Part shown: in pieces, positions 43,402 through 53,232 of the stretch
Layout of the letters: each line of letters opens with the position of its first letter
Position numbering within the stretch: the stretch's first letter is position 1
Virus record (IMG/VR): IMGVR_UViG_3300005613_002598
Coordinates: 1-56,105 of that record
DNA from: a virus
Reading direction: 5' to 3' (one strand)
DNA: 56,105 nt
Notes under the pieces: generated by a model
The model's database searches: none
Told to the model about the DNA's origin: nothing
The model's input: the letters and a program-made list of their open reading frames with translations, nothing else
Made by a program: the position numbers and the translations under genes

Positions 43402-44928
43402 ATGGAAAAATTAAAGTTACCTAAACTTAGGAAGGTTGATCCAAACCTACCTAAGAAAACAAAGATTCTGTTACTATCCGATGATTTAAGATTGCATTCT
43501 GGGATTGGTACAGTTTCTCGTGAGTTGGTGTTTGGTACGGTTGGCAAATATGATTGGATTCAGATTGCCGGTGCAATGAAACACCCCGAAAATGGTCAAC
43601 AACTTGATATTAGTCAAGATGTAATCAAAGAAACTGGTGTCCAAGATGCCAGTGTTAAATTATTACCTGTTGATGGTTATGGAAATCCCGATATGGTTCG
43701 TTACATTTTGCATAATGAAAAACCTGATGTTATTATGCACTTCACGGACCCACGATTTTGGGGGTGGCTTTACGCTATGGAACATGAGATTCGTCAACAA
43801 ATTCCCCTAATCTATCTTAACATATGGGATGACCTTCCAGCCCCACATTGGAATCGTAATTTTTATGAGAGTTGTGATTTGTTGATGGCTATCAGTAAAC
43901 AAACTTATAACTTGAATCGTATGGTTATGGGACATGGTTATTATGAATCTGAAAACCCACAATCAGATAAAGAACGGATGGAAGGGGTTGGTAATACTGG
44001 ATTAGAACAGTCGTATCGACCAAAACCACTTATTACGTATGTACCACATGGTATTGATGAAAACAAATTCAAACCAGTCGATGATTTAGATAATGAGTTA
44101 ATCAAGGTAAAACAGGCTTTGTTCGGGAATATAGACCCAAAGTTTGTTGTGTTCTATAATAGCAGAAATATCAGACGTAAGTGTCCAAGTAATTTGGTGT
44201 TGGCTTATAAGCTTCTCATGGATAAACTACCTGAAGAGGACCGTAGAAAGTGTTATTTGGTAATGCATACGGACCCCGTAGACCAACATGGAACTGACCT
44301 ACCTGCTTTGGTTGGCGCTCTTGCTAGTGATTGCAATGTGGTTTTCAGTAATAAAAAAATCAGTACCAAAGAGTTAAACTTACTTTACAATATAGCAGAT
44401 GTAACTTGTAACCCAAGTTCAGCCGAGGGATTTGGATTGAGTCACATGGAATCCGTTATGGCAGGAACCCCAACTATTGCTACTGTTGTAGGTGGATTGC
44501 AAGACCAAATGGGATTCAAAATTGGTGATAGATTTATTGAATTGGATGATTTTACCGATGATATTGCAAGTAATTCTCAGGGAGCAATGAGTAAAGATTC
44601 GGGAGAATGGACCTATCCACTATGGCCAACACTAAACTTACAAGGTTCTCCTGCAACTCCATATATCTATGATTCGGTTGCTTCAATCGACCAAATTCGC
44701 GATGGGTTGGAACATTGGTACAATATGGGTCGTCAAGAGCGTAAAAAGTGTGGATTGACTGGCCGTGAATGGGCAATTGAAAATGGATTCAATCGTGATA
44801 ACATGACAAAAACATTTGTCGAATCGGTTGAAAAATGTATGAAAAATTTCCAAAAACGAAATAAATTCACTATAATTGATGTTAGTAATCTCGAAGATGT
44901 GAATTATACAAATTGTGTTCTAATATGA
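43402..44928 (+). CDS. GT4-type glycosyltransferase 1
   Basis: The 508-residue GT-B enzyme has a Rossmann-type N-terminal domain (ILLLSDDLRLHSGIGTVSRE) and a donor domain with VPHGIDENKF, FYNSRNIRRKCP and NPSSAEGFGLSHMES, the E-x7-E motif of retaining GT4 enzymes. The N-terminus MEKLKLPKLRKVDPNLPKK carries a short basic LKLPKLKK-type word that also appears twice at the C-terminus of the next protein. It opens the sugar block. Confidence 0.85.
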   Translation: MEKLKLPKLRKVDPNLPKKTKILLLSDDLRLHSGIGTVSRELVFGTVGKYDWIQIAGAMKHPENGQQLDISQDVIKETGVQDASVKLLPVDGYGNPDMVRYILHNEKPDVIMHFTDPRFWGWLYAMEHEIRQQIPLIYLNIWDDLPAPHWNRNFYESCDLLMAISKQTYNLNRMVMGHGYYESENPQSDKERMEGVGNTGLEQSYRPKPLITYVPHGIDENKFKPVDDLDNELIKVKQALFGNIDPKFVVFYNSRNIRRKCPSNLVLAYKLLMDKLPEEDRRKCYLVMHTDPVDQHGTDLPALVGALASDCNVVFSNKKISTKELNLLYNIADVTCNPSSAEGFGLSHMESVMAGTPTIATVVGGLQDQMGFKIGDRFIELDDFTDDIASNSQGAMSKDSGEWTYPLWPTLNLQGSPATPYIYDSVASIDQIRDGLEHWYNMGRQERKKCGLTGREWAIENGFNRDNMTKTFVESVEKCMKNFQKRNKFTIIDVSNLEDVNYTNCVLI

Positions 44929-46250
44929 AAGAATATTTAGTTATAAGTTGTCCTGCCAGTTCAAGGTCTGGTTATGGAGACCACAGTAGAGAATTAATCA
45001 GAAGCCTTATCAAAATGGATAGGTTTGATATTCAAATCATAGACCAAAGATGGGGTAATTGTGATAGAAATGCCCTTACCGAGGCTGATAGTGATATCAC
45101 TAGTAGACTTACTGGAACCACTTTGAAACGCCAACCTGATGTTTGGATTCAAGTAACTGTTCCAAATGAATTTCAGGCATTTGGTAAATTCAATATTGGT
45201 ATAACAGCAGGTATGGAAACTACTTTGGTTTCTCAACAATGGATTGAGGGATGTAACCGAATGAATTTGGTAATTACTACATCTGAACACTCTAAACAAT
45301 CATTTGAACGTTCTGTTTTTGATGCAATAGATAACAGAACTCAACAAAAGGTAGGTGAGTTGAAATTAGAAAGGCCAATTGAAGTTCTTTTTGAAGGATT
45401 GGACCCAACCACTTTCTATAAAACGGATGATATTCCAGTTACAATTAAAGAAACATTGGATGGTATTAAGGAAGATTTTTGTTTCTTGGTAGTTGGCCAT
45501 TGGATTAAGGGTGATTTTACTCACGATAGAAAAGACTTGGGTGGGACAATTTCAACGTTCATTCAAACCTTTAAATCACTTGCAAAACACAATAGACCCG
45601 CTTTAATACTGAAAACAAGTGGTGCTACTTTTAGTGTAGGCGACCGTGAAGAAATCTTGAATAAAATCAAATCAATTACTCGTGGGTATGATAAAAAGGA
45701 CTTACCAAACATTTATCTAATACATGGTGATTTGAGTAAAGAAGAAATGAATGGATTGTATAACCACAAAAAGGTTAAGGCAATGGTTAGTTTCACGCAT
45801 GGTGAGGGGTTTGGTAGACCAATGTTAGAATTCGGTATAACTCAAAAACCAATCTTGGCTAGTAATTGGTCTGGTCATTTGGATTTCTTAAAGTACTCAC
45901 TAAAATTACCGGGTGAACTAAAACAAGTCCACCAATCAGCTGTTGTTAAAGACATGATATTACCGGAATCATCTTGGTTCTATGTTAATTATGGATACGC
46001 ATCGAAGTTACTAAAAAATGTATATGAAAACTACAAAGATTACATTCCAGATGCTAGAAAACAAGCCCGTGTTGCTCGTGAAGAGTTTAACCACGATAAG
46101 ATGACTGAAAAGTTTGTGGAAATTTTAGATAAACACATTGTAAAACAAGTTCAACTGAAACTTCCAAAGCTCAAAAAAATCGGAGAAACTTCAACTCCAC
46201 CCACTTTGAAATTGCCAAAACTCAAAAAAGTAACAAATGAAAATGATTAA
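44925..46250 (+). CDS. GT4-type glycosyltransferase 2
   Basis: The 441-residue GT-B enzyme has CPASSRSGYGDHSRELI, VLFEGLDPTTF and HGEGFGRPMLEFG (E-x7-E). The ATG at 44925 overlaps the TGA of the previous gene (ATGA), preferred over an in-frame TTG at 44913. The tail has two copies of LKLPKLKK (about 411-436), repeating the N-terminal word of glycosyltransferase 1. The two enzymes may associate or share a docking site. Confidence 0.85.
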   Translation: MKEYLVISCPASSRSGYGDHSRELIRSLIKMDRFDIQIIDQRWGNCDRNALTEADSDITSRLTGTTLKRQPDVWIQVTVPNEFQAFGKFNIGITAGMETTLVSQQWIEGCNRMNLVITTSEHSKQSFERSVFDAIDNRTQQKVGELKLERPIEVLFEGLDPTTFYKTDDIPVTIKETLDGIKEDFCFLVVGHWIKGDFTHDRKDLGGTISTFIQTFKSLAKHNRPALILKTSGATFSVGDREEILNKIKSITRGYDKKDLPNIYLIHGDLSKEEMNGLYNHKKVKAMVSFTHGEGFGRPMLEFGITQKPILASNWSGHLDFLKYSLKLPGELKQVHQSAVVKDMILPESSWFYVNYGYASKLLKNVYENYKDYIPDARKQARVAREEFNHDKMTEKFVEILDKHIVKQVQLKLPKLKKIGETSTPPTLKLPKLKKVTNEND

Positions 46251-46728
46251 TGATGATGTTTGGACTGAAAGTCCAATTACAGGAAAAGAACAAGTACTAG
46301 TAGAACATGATGATAAACATGGTGAATCCAAGTTTGATATAAGTAGTGGGTATTTCACTAATGAATACCCAATGAACTACAAAAAGTATCCTGATTTTAA
46401 CTATGAAGAAATGGAAGAATCCATGCCAGAAATCGTTAAAAACTTAAAGTTTGACGATGGTGAATCGTATTGGTATCCGTGTACTATTCAATCTGAAAAC
46501 GGTGTGGTGTTCCCAGAAGGAACTGTCGATAATTGGAAGTGGTGTTTTGCTCCAATTGTACCAATCACATCTGAACAAGCAAAAGAAATGGGTGTAGATG
46601 AAGAAACTTTCAATCAAAAAATTGATATGGATTCTGCGATTAGATATGATAGATTCTTGGATGCAGTAAAAAACATAAATGGTTATTCACTTGGAGATAT
46701 TGAATTAGATGGCGAATCGGATAAATGA
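46237..46728 (+). CDS. Conserved phage protein of unknown function
   Basis: A 163-residue acidic protein beginning with DDVWTESPITGKEQVLV and rich in Tyr, Glu and Asp. The middle (YWYPCTIQSENGVVFPEGT, WCFAPIVPI) looks like a small beta domain. Similar proteins occur in other T4-like phages, but no function is known to me. It overlaps both neighbours. Confidence 0.6.
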   Translation: MKMINDDVWTESPITGKEQVLVEHDDKHGESKFDISSGYFTNEYPMNYKKYPDFNYEEMEESMPEIVKNLKFDDGESYWYPCTIQSENGVVFPEGTVDNWKWCFAPIVPITSEQAKEMGVDEETFNQKIDMDSAIRYDRFLDAVKNINGYSLGDIELDGESDK

Positions 46729-47230
46729 ACATGTGAGTAACACGCAAAGTCGCGTACGTATCAGTCCATCTAAATTTGAAAGTGGGATGATTATTGATAC
46801 GTTTTATAAAAACAAACTAGGAGATACACAACGTTGTTTCTTTTTAGTTTTACATCCAAAGTGGCCTAAAAACCAAAAACAAGTTCACGCTCTTAAATTA
46901 AACGAAATACCTAAATTTGAATTTTTAAAATTCATTGAAAAATTTGGGTTGGTGTGTGTTGATAATGTTCAAAGAGTGAAAATAATTCAGGCAGATATTG
47001 ATGAAAGTTCCAGTAAAAAAACTTATATTACAGAAATCAAACAAAGTCCAAAGGCGTTTATAAGAAACTCATATAGAACTTTACGTTGGGAAGGATTTCA
47101 AAATGCATATGTCGTTAATTATAAGTTTGGGAAAAAGTTGGAAACCATGTATCCTTGCTCAGAACCGCCTGAAATAGAAACCGAATCAAACGAAACTGAT
47201 GAAGATAAGTTACGCAATACCAGTATGTAA
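46709..47230 (+). CDS. Conserved phage protein of unknown function
   Basis: A 173-residue protein with RISPSKFESGMIIDTFYKNK and CFFLVLHPKWPKNQKQVHAL, which together look like a small SH3-type barrel. The C-terminus is acidic. It overlaps the next gene by 32 bases. No specific role can be assigned; it interrupts a run of sugar genes. Confidence 0.6.
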   Translation: MANRINEHVSNTQSRVRISPSKFESGMIIDTFYKNKLGDTQRCFFLVLHPKWPKNQKQVHALKLNEIPKFEFLKFIEKFGLVCVDNVQRVKIIQADIDESSSKKTYITEIKQSPKAFIRNSYRTLRWEGFQNAYVVNYKFGKKLETMYPCSEPPEIETESNETDEDKLRNTSM

Positions 47231-47822
47231 TGAGTTAAGTGAAATTCAACACCTTGTTACTCACCTACTACACCACAAACGTAATCAAGATGAGATTGTA
47301 ATATTGTATGATAGTAACAATGGGCATGAATACGTAGAAGAGTATTTACGCAGTCATTCTCAAATGGGCGAATACCTTTGGTTTGAAAGAAAGTTTGATA
47401 ATGATTTTGCAACTCATAAAAACGCATTAAACAAAATGTGTGGGGGTGATTGGATATTTCAAATAGATGCAGATGAATATCCTGATGAACATCTTATTGA
47501 AGTACTTCCCGATATACTGGAACACAATGACAATGTAGACTTGTTTTTTGTTCCCAGAGTGAATATTGTCAAAGGGTTAACTGATACACATCTAAAAATG
47601 TGGGGTTGGCAACAAAATGATAAGGGTTGGGTAAACTGGCCGGATTTTCAATCTAGGATTTACAGAAACCATCCCAACATTAAATGGACGAATCATGTGC
47701 ATGAAAGAATTGTTGGGCATAAGGAATTTACAACACTACCTACTCAAGCAGAATATGCACTTTGGCATATCAAAGATATTGATAGACAAGAAAGGCAAAA
47801 CGAGTATTATGATACGTTATAA
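47199..47822 (+). CDS. GT2-type glycosyltransferase
   Basis: The 207-residue GT-A enzyme has the start KISYAIPVCNE, FATHKNALNKMCGGDW and the metal/donor motif QIDADEYPDEHL (DxD). It ends near YALWHIKDIDRQER. It is at the lower size limit of GT2 catalytic domains, with no membrane helix. It likely adds a sugar in the cytoplasm from a nucleotide donor. Confidence 0.8.
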   Translation: MKISYAIPVCNELSEIQHLVTHLLHHKRNQDEIVILYDSNNGHEYVEEYLRSHSQMGEYLWFERKFDNDFATHKNALNKMCGGDWIFQIDADEYPDEHLIEVLPDILEHNDNVDLFFVPRVNIVKGLTDTHLKMWGWQQNDKGWVNWPDFQSRIYRNHPNIKWTNHVHERIVGHKEFTTLPTQAEYALWHIKDIDRQERQNEYYDTL

Positions 47823-48661
47823 TGCAATTTTGGAGAACATATAATAATAAAGTATATTCGGTAGGTGAAGTGACCCAATTAGGGTTTCCTTTGTCCGACC
47901 CATCTTATATACCCGATGAGTATTTAGACGCACAAAACTTTGTGATTCTGCGAACTTGCTTTGGTGTGGGTGATTGGGGAATCATCTCTGCATTTCCACG
48001 AAAACTTAAAGAAAAGTATCCTCAATGTAAAGTGTGGATTCCATCACCAAAATTACTTCGTGAGATGTTTGGACACCTTGAACAAAACTGGTCTTCGTGG
48101 GATGACCCATTTGAAGTAGTTCACACTATCTTTGATAACAATCCATATGTAGATGGGTTCGTTGATTCGTTTGAGGGTGAGGTCTTTAATGACCATTATC
48201 GTATCACGGATGGTGGGGAAGTACCATTAATGGAAGAGTTGTTGAGGTTCTGGCAATTTGAATCGTTTGAGGATATTGAACCCGAATTATACTTTAGTGA
48301 TGATGAAAAAAATCTTGGCGACCAAATCATCAAAGAACACACGGATGGTGAATTTGGAACTCTTTTGATTTCAAATAGGTTTGATGGTGATGGTATTGAA
48401 AAAATCCAACAAAAGATTGATGAGTACGACTTACCTATGTTCTATTGGACTAAATCGGTAGATGTTGGGTTGGAGTTTAAAAAGGGATTGGATTTAAGAC
48501 ACGTTGACACACGAATTCAGTTGTATATTAAGACAAAGGCAAAGTTCAATGTGGGTAATCAAACAGGTGTAAATGATACCATTGCAAATTACGCACCAAC
48601 ATTTACCATACCAAGACCAAACCTTGGGTCTAACATAATTCGTAGTCAGTATTACATATGA
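47822..48661 (+). CDS. GT9-like (heptosyltransferase-type) glycosyltransferase
   Basis: The 279-residue protein has VILRTCFGVGDWGIISAFPR in place of the family's G-x-G-D-x-x-L start and a C-terminal FNVGNQTGVNDTIANYAPT like the TGxxH donor loop of GT9 enzymes. Such enzymes transfer heptose or related sugars to lipopolysaccharide. Here the acceptor is unknown. The family match is moderate. Confidence 0.6.
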   Translation: MQFWRTYNNKVYSVGEVTQLGFPLSDPSYIPDEYLDAQNFVILRTCFGVGDWGIISAFPRKLKEKYPQCKVWIPSPKLLREMFGHLEQNWSSWDDPFEVVHTIFDNNPYVDGFVDSFEGEVFNDHYRITDGGEVPLMEELLRFWQFESFEDIEPELYFSDDEKNLGDQIIKEHTDGEFGTLLISNRFDGDGIEKIQQKIDEYDLPMFYWTKSVDVGLEFKKGLDLRHVDTRIQLYIKTKAKFNVGNQTGVNDTIANYAPTFTIPRPNLGSNIIRSQYYI

Positions 48662-49338
48662 AAATAGCCGTTTACACATCAATTTTCGGAGGGTATGATG
48701 ACCTTCACGAAAACCAATTTCAAATGGAGGGGGTTGATTTCATCTGCTTTACTGATAGAGACATTGAGTCTAAGACTTGGAAGGTTGTAAAATCAACACC
48801 GATTTATAATGACCCCAATCGAAACGCAAAAAAATATAAGGTATTACCGCATAGATACTTGAAAGATTATGACTATTCGGTTTGGATTGATGGGAACATT
48901 TTAATAATAGATGATATTAGAGATTTGGTAAAGAATTACAAATATCAAGTATTCGACCATAATCAAACTTTATTAGACTCAAGGGATTGTATTTATAAAG
49001 AGTACGATGCCATAATGAGACTTGGGAAGCAAAATGGAGGTAATTATAAAGATAATCCTGTACTGATGTATAATCAGGTAAAACGATACCTTGATGAGGG
49101 TTATCCGCATAATAACGGCCTTGCTACAAACCCAATCATATTTAGACATCACCACGATTCTGAAGTTATTAAGGTAATGGAAGATTGGTGGGCTGAAATC
49201 AAATATGGGTCTCGTAGAGACCAATTGAGTTTTGATTATGTGGCTTGGAAAAATAAATTTGAATATGAATTTTTAGAAGGTGATAGCAGAAAAAACAAAT
49301 ACTTTTTACAAACCGGAAAACACAAAGGTAAACGATGA
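48658..49338 (+). CDS. DUF616-type glycosyltransferase
   Basis: The 226-residue protein begins MKIAVYTSIFGGYDDLHEN, followed by DFICFTDRDIESKTWKVV, KYKVLPHRYL and SVWIDGNILI (DxN/DxD-like). This is the pattern of DUF616 (TOD1/MUCI70-like) glycosyltransferases. The ATG overlaps the upstream TGA. The acceptor is unknown. Confidence 0.75.
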   Translation: MKIAVYTSIFGGYDDLHENQFQMEGVDFICFTDRDIESKTWKVVKSTPIYNDPNRNAKKYKVLPHRYLKDYDYSVWIDGNILIIDDIRDLVKNYKYQVFDHNQTLLDSRDCIYKEYDAIMRLGKQNGGNYKDNPVLMYNQVKRYLDEGYPHNNGLATNPIIFRHHHDSEVIKVMEDWWAEIKYGSRRDQLSFDYVAWKNKFEYEFLEGDSRKNKYFLQTGKHKGKR

Positions 49339-49949
49339 AGTTATACAATTATAATAGTTATGAAGAATACGTTGCTGCTCAAGTTGAGGGTAATGTTAGA
49401 AAAATCAACAATTCATATGTAGACCCAATATCCTTGAGTGGGTTGGTGGGTCATTTGTATGAGGAGTATAATTTAAAACCGTCTACTATTATTTGCCACG
49501 GAACTCGTAGAGGTTTAGAGCAACAATACTTTTTGGATACTTACTCTAAATTGGGTGTATCTCCAAATGTAATTGGAACTGAAATCAGCCATACAGCAAC
49601 TCAATATCCAAACACTATTCAATGGGACTTTCACGAAGTAAAACCAGAGTGGGTAAACGGAATTGATTTAATTTATTCAAATTCATTTGACCATTCTTAT
49701 AAACCTACTGAATGTTTGAAAACTTGGATGTCGTGTTTATCGGAAAATGGAATATGTGTTTTAGAATACAGTGAGGTGTGTGATACCAAGTCAGGTGTAA
49801 CAGACCCATTTGGTGCTACATTAGAAGAGTACAAAGAGTTTATATCTAAAGATTATAATATTCTTGAGATTCTTGATAATAGTGGGCTAGAAGACCTCGG
49901 AGAGAGTTATAAAGGATTACGTTACTATATTTTGATATCAAGGAAATAA
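49335..49949 (+). CDS. SAM-dependent methyltransferase-like protein
   Basis: The 204-residue class I methyltransferase-like protein has TIICHGTRRGLEQQYFL at motif I (an unusual Gly-rich loop), VIGTEIS for the acidic motif II, DLIYSNSFDHSYKP (motif IV type) and LSENGICVLEYSE. It probably methylates a sugar or lipid-linked glycan, given its neighbours. Confidence 0.7.
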   Translation: MKLYNYNSYEEYVAAQVEGNVRKINNSYVDPISLSGLVGHLYEEYNLKPSTIICHGTRRGLEQQYFLDTYSKLGVSPNVIGTEISHTATQYPNTIQWDFHEVKPEWVNGIDLIYSNSFDHSYKPTECLKTWMSCLSENGICVLEYSEVCDTKSGVTDPFGATLEEYKEFISKDYNILEILDNSGLEDLGESYKGLRYYILISRK

Positions 49950-50504
49950 ATGAAAACTTGTGTATTCGTGGGTAATGGTAAATTTTCTAAATCATATGGG
50001 AAACTCATAGACTCATACGAACACGTTTATCGATTTAATAGATTTACTACCGAAGATAGGTTTGTAGATTTAGTGGGAACTAAATGTACCCATTGGATTG
50101 TCAATCAAGCACTAGCTACTGATGGTAGGGATTTGGTTAATAGACGTATTAAAAAATATCAGAACCAATATATTGATTTACAAGAAATTTGGGTTTTGGC
50201 AAATTCACCAAAGAATCTCACACGTCTTAAAGAACTAAAGGAGAAATACAATATTTTTGATTTTAGTATATGTGACCCCATTTACAGCGGTTACAAAAAT
50301 TCTACTGGTATTTTGGCCATAAACTTTTTTTTAGAAAAGTATGATGAAATACATCTCGTTGGGTTTGATTTTGGTAAATCAATTCACTATTGGGTAAGTA
50401 GTAACCCTAGTGCGGCAGATAAACCAGGAAAGCACGATTGGGAATCTGAAAAAAGATATGTTGATTATTTAATTAAAATTGGTAAAGTAAAGATAATAGT
50501 ATAA
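49950..50504 (+). CDS. GT29-like sialyltransferase
   Basis: The 184-residue protein follows the sialylmotif pattern: FVGNGKFSKSYGKLIDSY with VYRFNRF (motif L), NSTGILAINFFLEKYDEIHL and VGFDFG (motif S), and a His in SIHYWV. These are the hallmarks of GT29 enzymes, which use CMP-sialic or related acids. It is small for the family. The nonulosonate synthase and cytidylyltransferase 2-4 kb downstream support this reading. Confidence 0.75.
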   Translation: MKTCVFVGNGKFSKSYGKLIDSYEHVYRFNRFTTEDRFVDLVGTKCTHWIVNQALATDGRDLVNRRIKKYQNQYIDLQEIWVLANSPKNLTRLKELKEKYNIFDFSICDPIYSGYKNSTGILAINFFLEKYDEIHLVGFDFGKSIHYWVSSNPSAADKPGKHDWESEKRYVDYLIKIGKVKIIV

Positions 50505-50505
50505 T

Positions 50506-51204
50506 ATGGATTTGGAAAAACTTAAATTAGCATCAAAAGAAAAATACGGAAGTCAGTTTGGTGAAACTGGAGTTATTGATTCGATTTTTAATCAATTAGA
50601 GATTATTCCAAAGTATTGTGTAGAATTTGGGTCAGGTCAAGTACGAAAAGGTGGTGGAACTGCAAATATCAGACACTTTTATGATAAATATAATACAGAA
50701 TGTTTGTATTTTGAAGTAAATGCTGGAAAAATAACGCTAAGCGATGAAAAGTATAGACACCAAATTAAAATAGAAACTATTACTGCAAGTAATGTAAATG
50801 ATATTTTTAAAAAATACAATGTACCTTCTAATTTAGATGTAGTAGTAATTGATGTAGATGGTCAAGATTATTGGATTTGGAAAAATTTAGAATATAATCC
50901 AAATATTGTATTAATTGAATTTAATCCAACTCTTCCGTATACCGAAAGTAAGGTTATGCATTACGATGAGAATCATTGGTCTTGGAGAAACTCTAAATGT
51001 TTATATTATGGTGCTTCTATTACAGCTATGAAAAAGTTGGGTGAAGAAAAAGGATACTCTCTTGTTTATAAAACTGAAAGAAATTTGGTTTTTGTAAAAA
51101 AAGATTTAGTAGATGTTGACATTCCATTGGAAATTCTACACCCAACACCTTTAGCAGATTTTAGAAATAAATACATAAGTAAGCAACAATGGGTAAATGT
51201 ATAG
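50506..51204 (+). CDS. FkbM-like methyltransferase 1
   Basis: A 232-residue protein with CVEFGSGQVRKGGGTANIRH (SAM loop), LYFEVNAGK, VVIDVDGQDYWIWKNL and VLIEFNPT, in the order of FkbM-type methyltransferases. FkbM-like enzymes usually methylate hydroxyls on glycans or polyketides. It overlaps the next gene by 16 bases. Confidence 0.7.
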   Translation: MDLEKLKLASKEKYGSQFGETGVIDSIFNQLEIIPKYCVEFGSGQVRKGGGTANIRHFYDKYNTECLYFEVNAGKITLSDEKYRHQIKIETITASNVNDIFKKYNVPSNLDVVVIDVDGQDYWIWKNLEYNPNIVLIEFNPTLPYTESKVMHYDENHWSWRNSKCLYYGASITAMKKLGEEKGYSLVYKTERNLVFVKKDLVDVDIPLEILHPTPLADFRNKYISKQQWVNV

Positions 51205-52112
51205 CAGTAATAACACCAATAAAACACCTTAATGGTGTGTATGAACTACTTCAAACAAAAGGTGAAGTTTTTATGTTGGAAGAGGGTGATATAAATGAAG
51301 TCAAAGAACTTCTTGTAAAAGAGAATATTGATACTATATTTTGCAATCCAAATCAACAAACCTATAAGATTGATAAAGAATTGTTAGATGGTACTAATGT
51401 AACACTTATTAATACTTGCTCAACTGGTATGAATCATATAGATGTTGAATATTGCAAATCATCTGGTATAGAAATATATTCTCTTACTAATGATTATGAA
51501 CTTATTAACGAATTACCATCGACTTCTGAACTTGCGTTTGGGTTACTTATTAATTTGATGAGAAATATCACAATGTCAAACAATGTGACCAAACGAGATA
51601 AAAGTTGGGACTACCTGCCATTCGTAGGTCAGCAAATGAAAGACTTTAAAGTAGGTATTATTGGGTATGGTAGATTGGGTAAAATGATGGCTAAGTTCTG
51701 TAGAGCGTTTGATGCTGATGTTTACATATACGACCCATACTCAGATGAATCCAACATCGATTCATTGGAAGAGTTGTTTGATATATGTGATGCAGTATCA
51801 CTACACGTTCATGTTTCAGATGAAACAAAGTATATGATTGATTATCAACTGCTTTCTCGTAATGTAAAGTTTTTGGTGAATACATCTCGTGGTGAGATTG
51901 TTAATGAGAGTGATGTGATTCGTGCATTAAAGGAATGTAAACTGTGGGGGTATGGAACTGATGTGATTGAAGATGAATTTGGAAATATTGAAAATTCACC
52001 ATTCTTTAATTTGGAAAATTCAAAATTAAATTGTATATTTACACCACATATTGGTGGTATGACTATACAAGGGCAAACCAAAGCATATAAATGGGCAGTA
52101 AATAAATTATGA
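51189..52112 (+). CDS. D-isomer-specific 2-hydroxyacid dehydrogenase
   Basis: The 307-residue protein has the NAD-binding core VGIIGYGRLGKMMAKF, with VYIYDPYSDE after it. The catalytic Arg is in LVNTSRGEIVN, the Glu in GTDVIEDEFGN and the His in FTPHIGGMT. It reduces or oxidises a D-2-hydroxyacid. In a sugar block it may supply a hydroxyacid substituent for the glycan, but the substrate is unknown. Confidence 0.85.
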   Translation: MGKCIAVITPIKHLNGVYELLQTKGEVFMLEEGDINEVKELLVKENIDTIFCNPNQQTYKIDKELLDGTNVTLINTCSTGMNHIDVEYCKSSGIEIYSLTNDYELINELPSTSELAFGLLINLMRNITMSNNVTKRDKSWDYLPFVGQQMKDFKVGIIGYGRLGKMMAKFCRAFDADVYIYDPYSDESNIDSLEELFDICDAVSLHVHVSDETKYMIDYQLLSRNVKFLVNTSRGEIVNESDVIRALKECKLWGYGTDVIEDEFGNIENSPFFNLENSKLNCIFTPHIGGMTIQGQTKAYKWAVNKL

Positions 52113-52642
52113 GAGTATTAGTAATAATACCAGCAAAGCTGGATTCGAAACGGTTGAAGAACAAAAATATTAGAGAGATTGGTGGTATACCTATGTTTTT
52201 ACATTCGGTTGATTATGCAAATGCGAGTAAATATAATGTAGATGTCATCGTATCATCCGAAAGTGATATTGTTGAAGAGATTTGTAATCAGAATGATGTG
52301 GTATTCCACAAAAGACCTATAGATTTATGTGGTGATGTTGAAGTCGTAGATGTTTACGAATATGTAATCAGTCAAATTAGTGATGAGTATGAGCTTGTGG
52401 TTGGATTACAACCTGATAATCCAAATAGAACACATACATTAGATGAATGCATCAATTATATGATTGATAACAACTATGATGATTTGGTTACTGTAAACCC
52501 ATCATATAAGAGAAGTGGTTCAGTTCGTATATTTAAATATAAATATCTTAAATCAGGTCAAATAAGTAAAAGATTGGGTTGTATCAAAGATGGTGCTACC
52601 GATATACATTATGAATCAGATTTAAAAAGTTTAAAAGAATAA
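52109..52642 (+). CDS. CMP-sugar cytidylyltransferase (NeuA/KdsB-like)
   Basis: A 177-residue protein with the CTP-binding loop VIIPAKLDSKRLKNKNIREI, VIVSSESDIVEEI, VVFHKRPIDLCGD and VGLQPDNPNRTHTLDE, which equals the usual LQPTSPLRT. It activates a nonulosonic acid as its CMP derivative. It is shorter than typical NeuA (about 220 for the catalytic domain) and may lack the dimerisation arm. It overlaps the previous gene by 4 bases (ATGA). Confidence 0.82.
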   Translation: MRVLVIIPAKLDSKRLKNKNIREIGGIPMFLHSVDYANASKYNVDVIVSSESDIVEEICNQNDVVFHKRPIDLCGDVEVVDVYEYVISQISDEYELVVGLQPDNPNRTHTLDECINYMIDNNYDDLVTVNPSYKRSGSVRIFKYKYLKSGQISKRLGCIKDGATDIHYESDLKSLKE

Positions 52643-52644
52643 GT

Positions 52645-53232
52645 ATGGAAACTGTAAAAAAGTATAGTGCCTTAAAAGCTAAGGCGGTTATGGAGATAAA
52701 GCAGATAAAAGAAGTATGGGGTAAATCAACCCCACTAATCGCAGATATAGGTGCAAATATAGGATACTACACAGAGGCATTTTCAGAGATATTTTCGGAT
52801 AGTGAAATACATTCATACGAACCCCATCCATATAACTTACAATACCTTACAAAGTTAAGTAGTAATCTAATCAATATACATACCTATAGATTATTCGATA
52901 CCAATACTAAACTAAGAATTGGTGTACCTGAAAGTAGAAAGAATAATAATGGGTTGTTCAGTATCCACCATACTACAAATGGCGTTGAGGTAGATTTAAA
53001 AAATGCAAATGGTGAAAAGATTAGACCCGATATTGTAAAGATTGATGTAGAGGGGTCTGAACCACAAGTATTAAGCTGCACTGATTTCTTTAAGAATGCA
53101 AAGTTGATACTTATTGAAATTGTTGTTGATGATAATTTTAATAATAATGATGATGTAGTATCTAAATTAAAATCAATGGGTTTCAAATATAAAACAAACA
53201 CAAGTAAAAACAACGAATTATGGTTAAGGTAA
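52645..53232 (+). CDS. FkbM-like methyltransferase 2
   Basis: A 195-residue FkbM-type enzyme with LIADIGANIGYYTEAFS (SAM loop), IHSYEPHPYN (motif II) and DIVKIDVEGSEPQVL (motif IV). It is a clearer family member than the first copy. Its stop overlaps the start of the NeuB-like gene by 13 bases. Confidence 0.85.
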   Translation: METVKKYSALKAKAVMEIKQIKEVWGKSTPLIADIGANIGYYTEAFSEIFSDSEIHSYEPHPYNLQYLTKLSSNLINIHTYRLFDTNTKLRIGVPESRKNNNGLFSIHHTTNGVEVDLKNANGEKIRPDIVKIDVEGSEPQVLSCTDFFKNAKLILIEIVVDDNFNNNDDVVSKLKSMGFKYKTNTSKNNELWLR

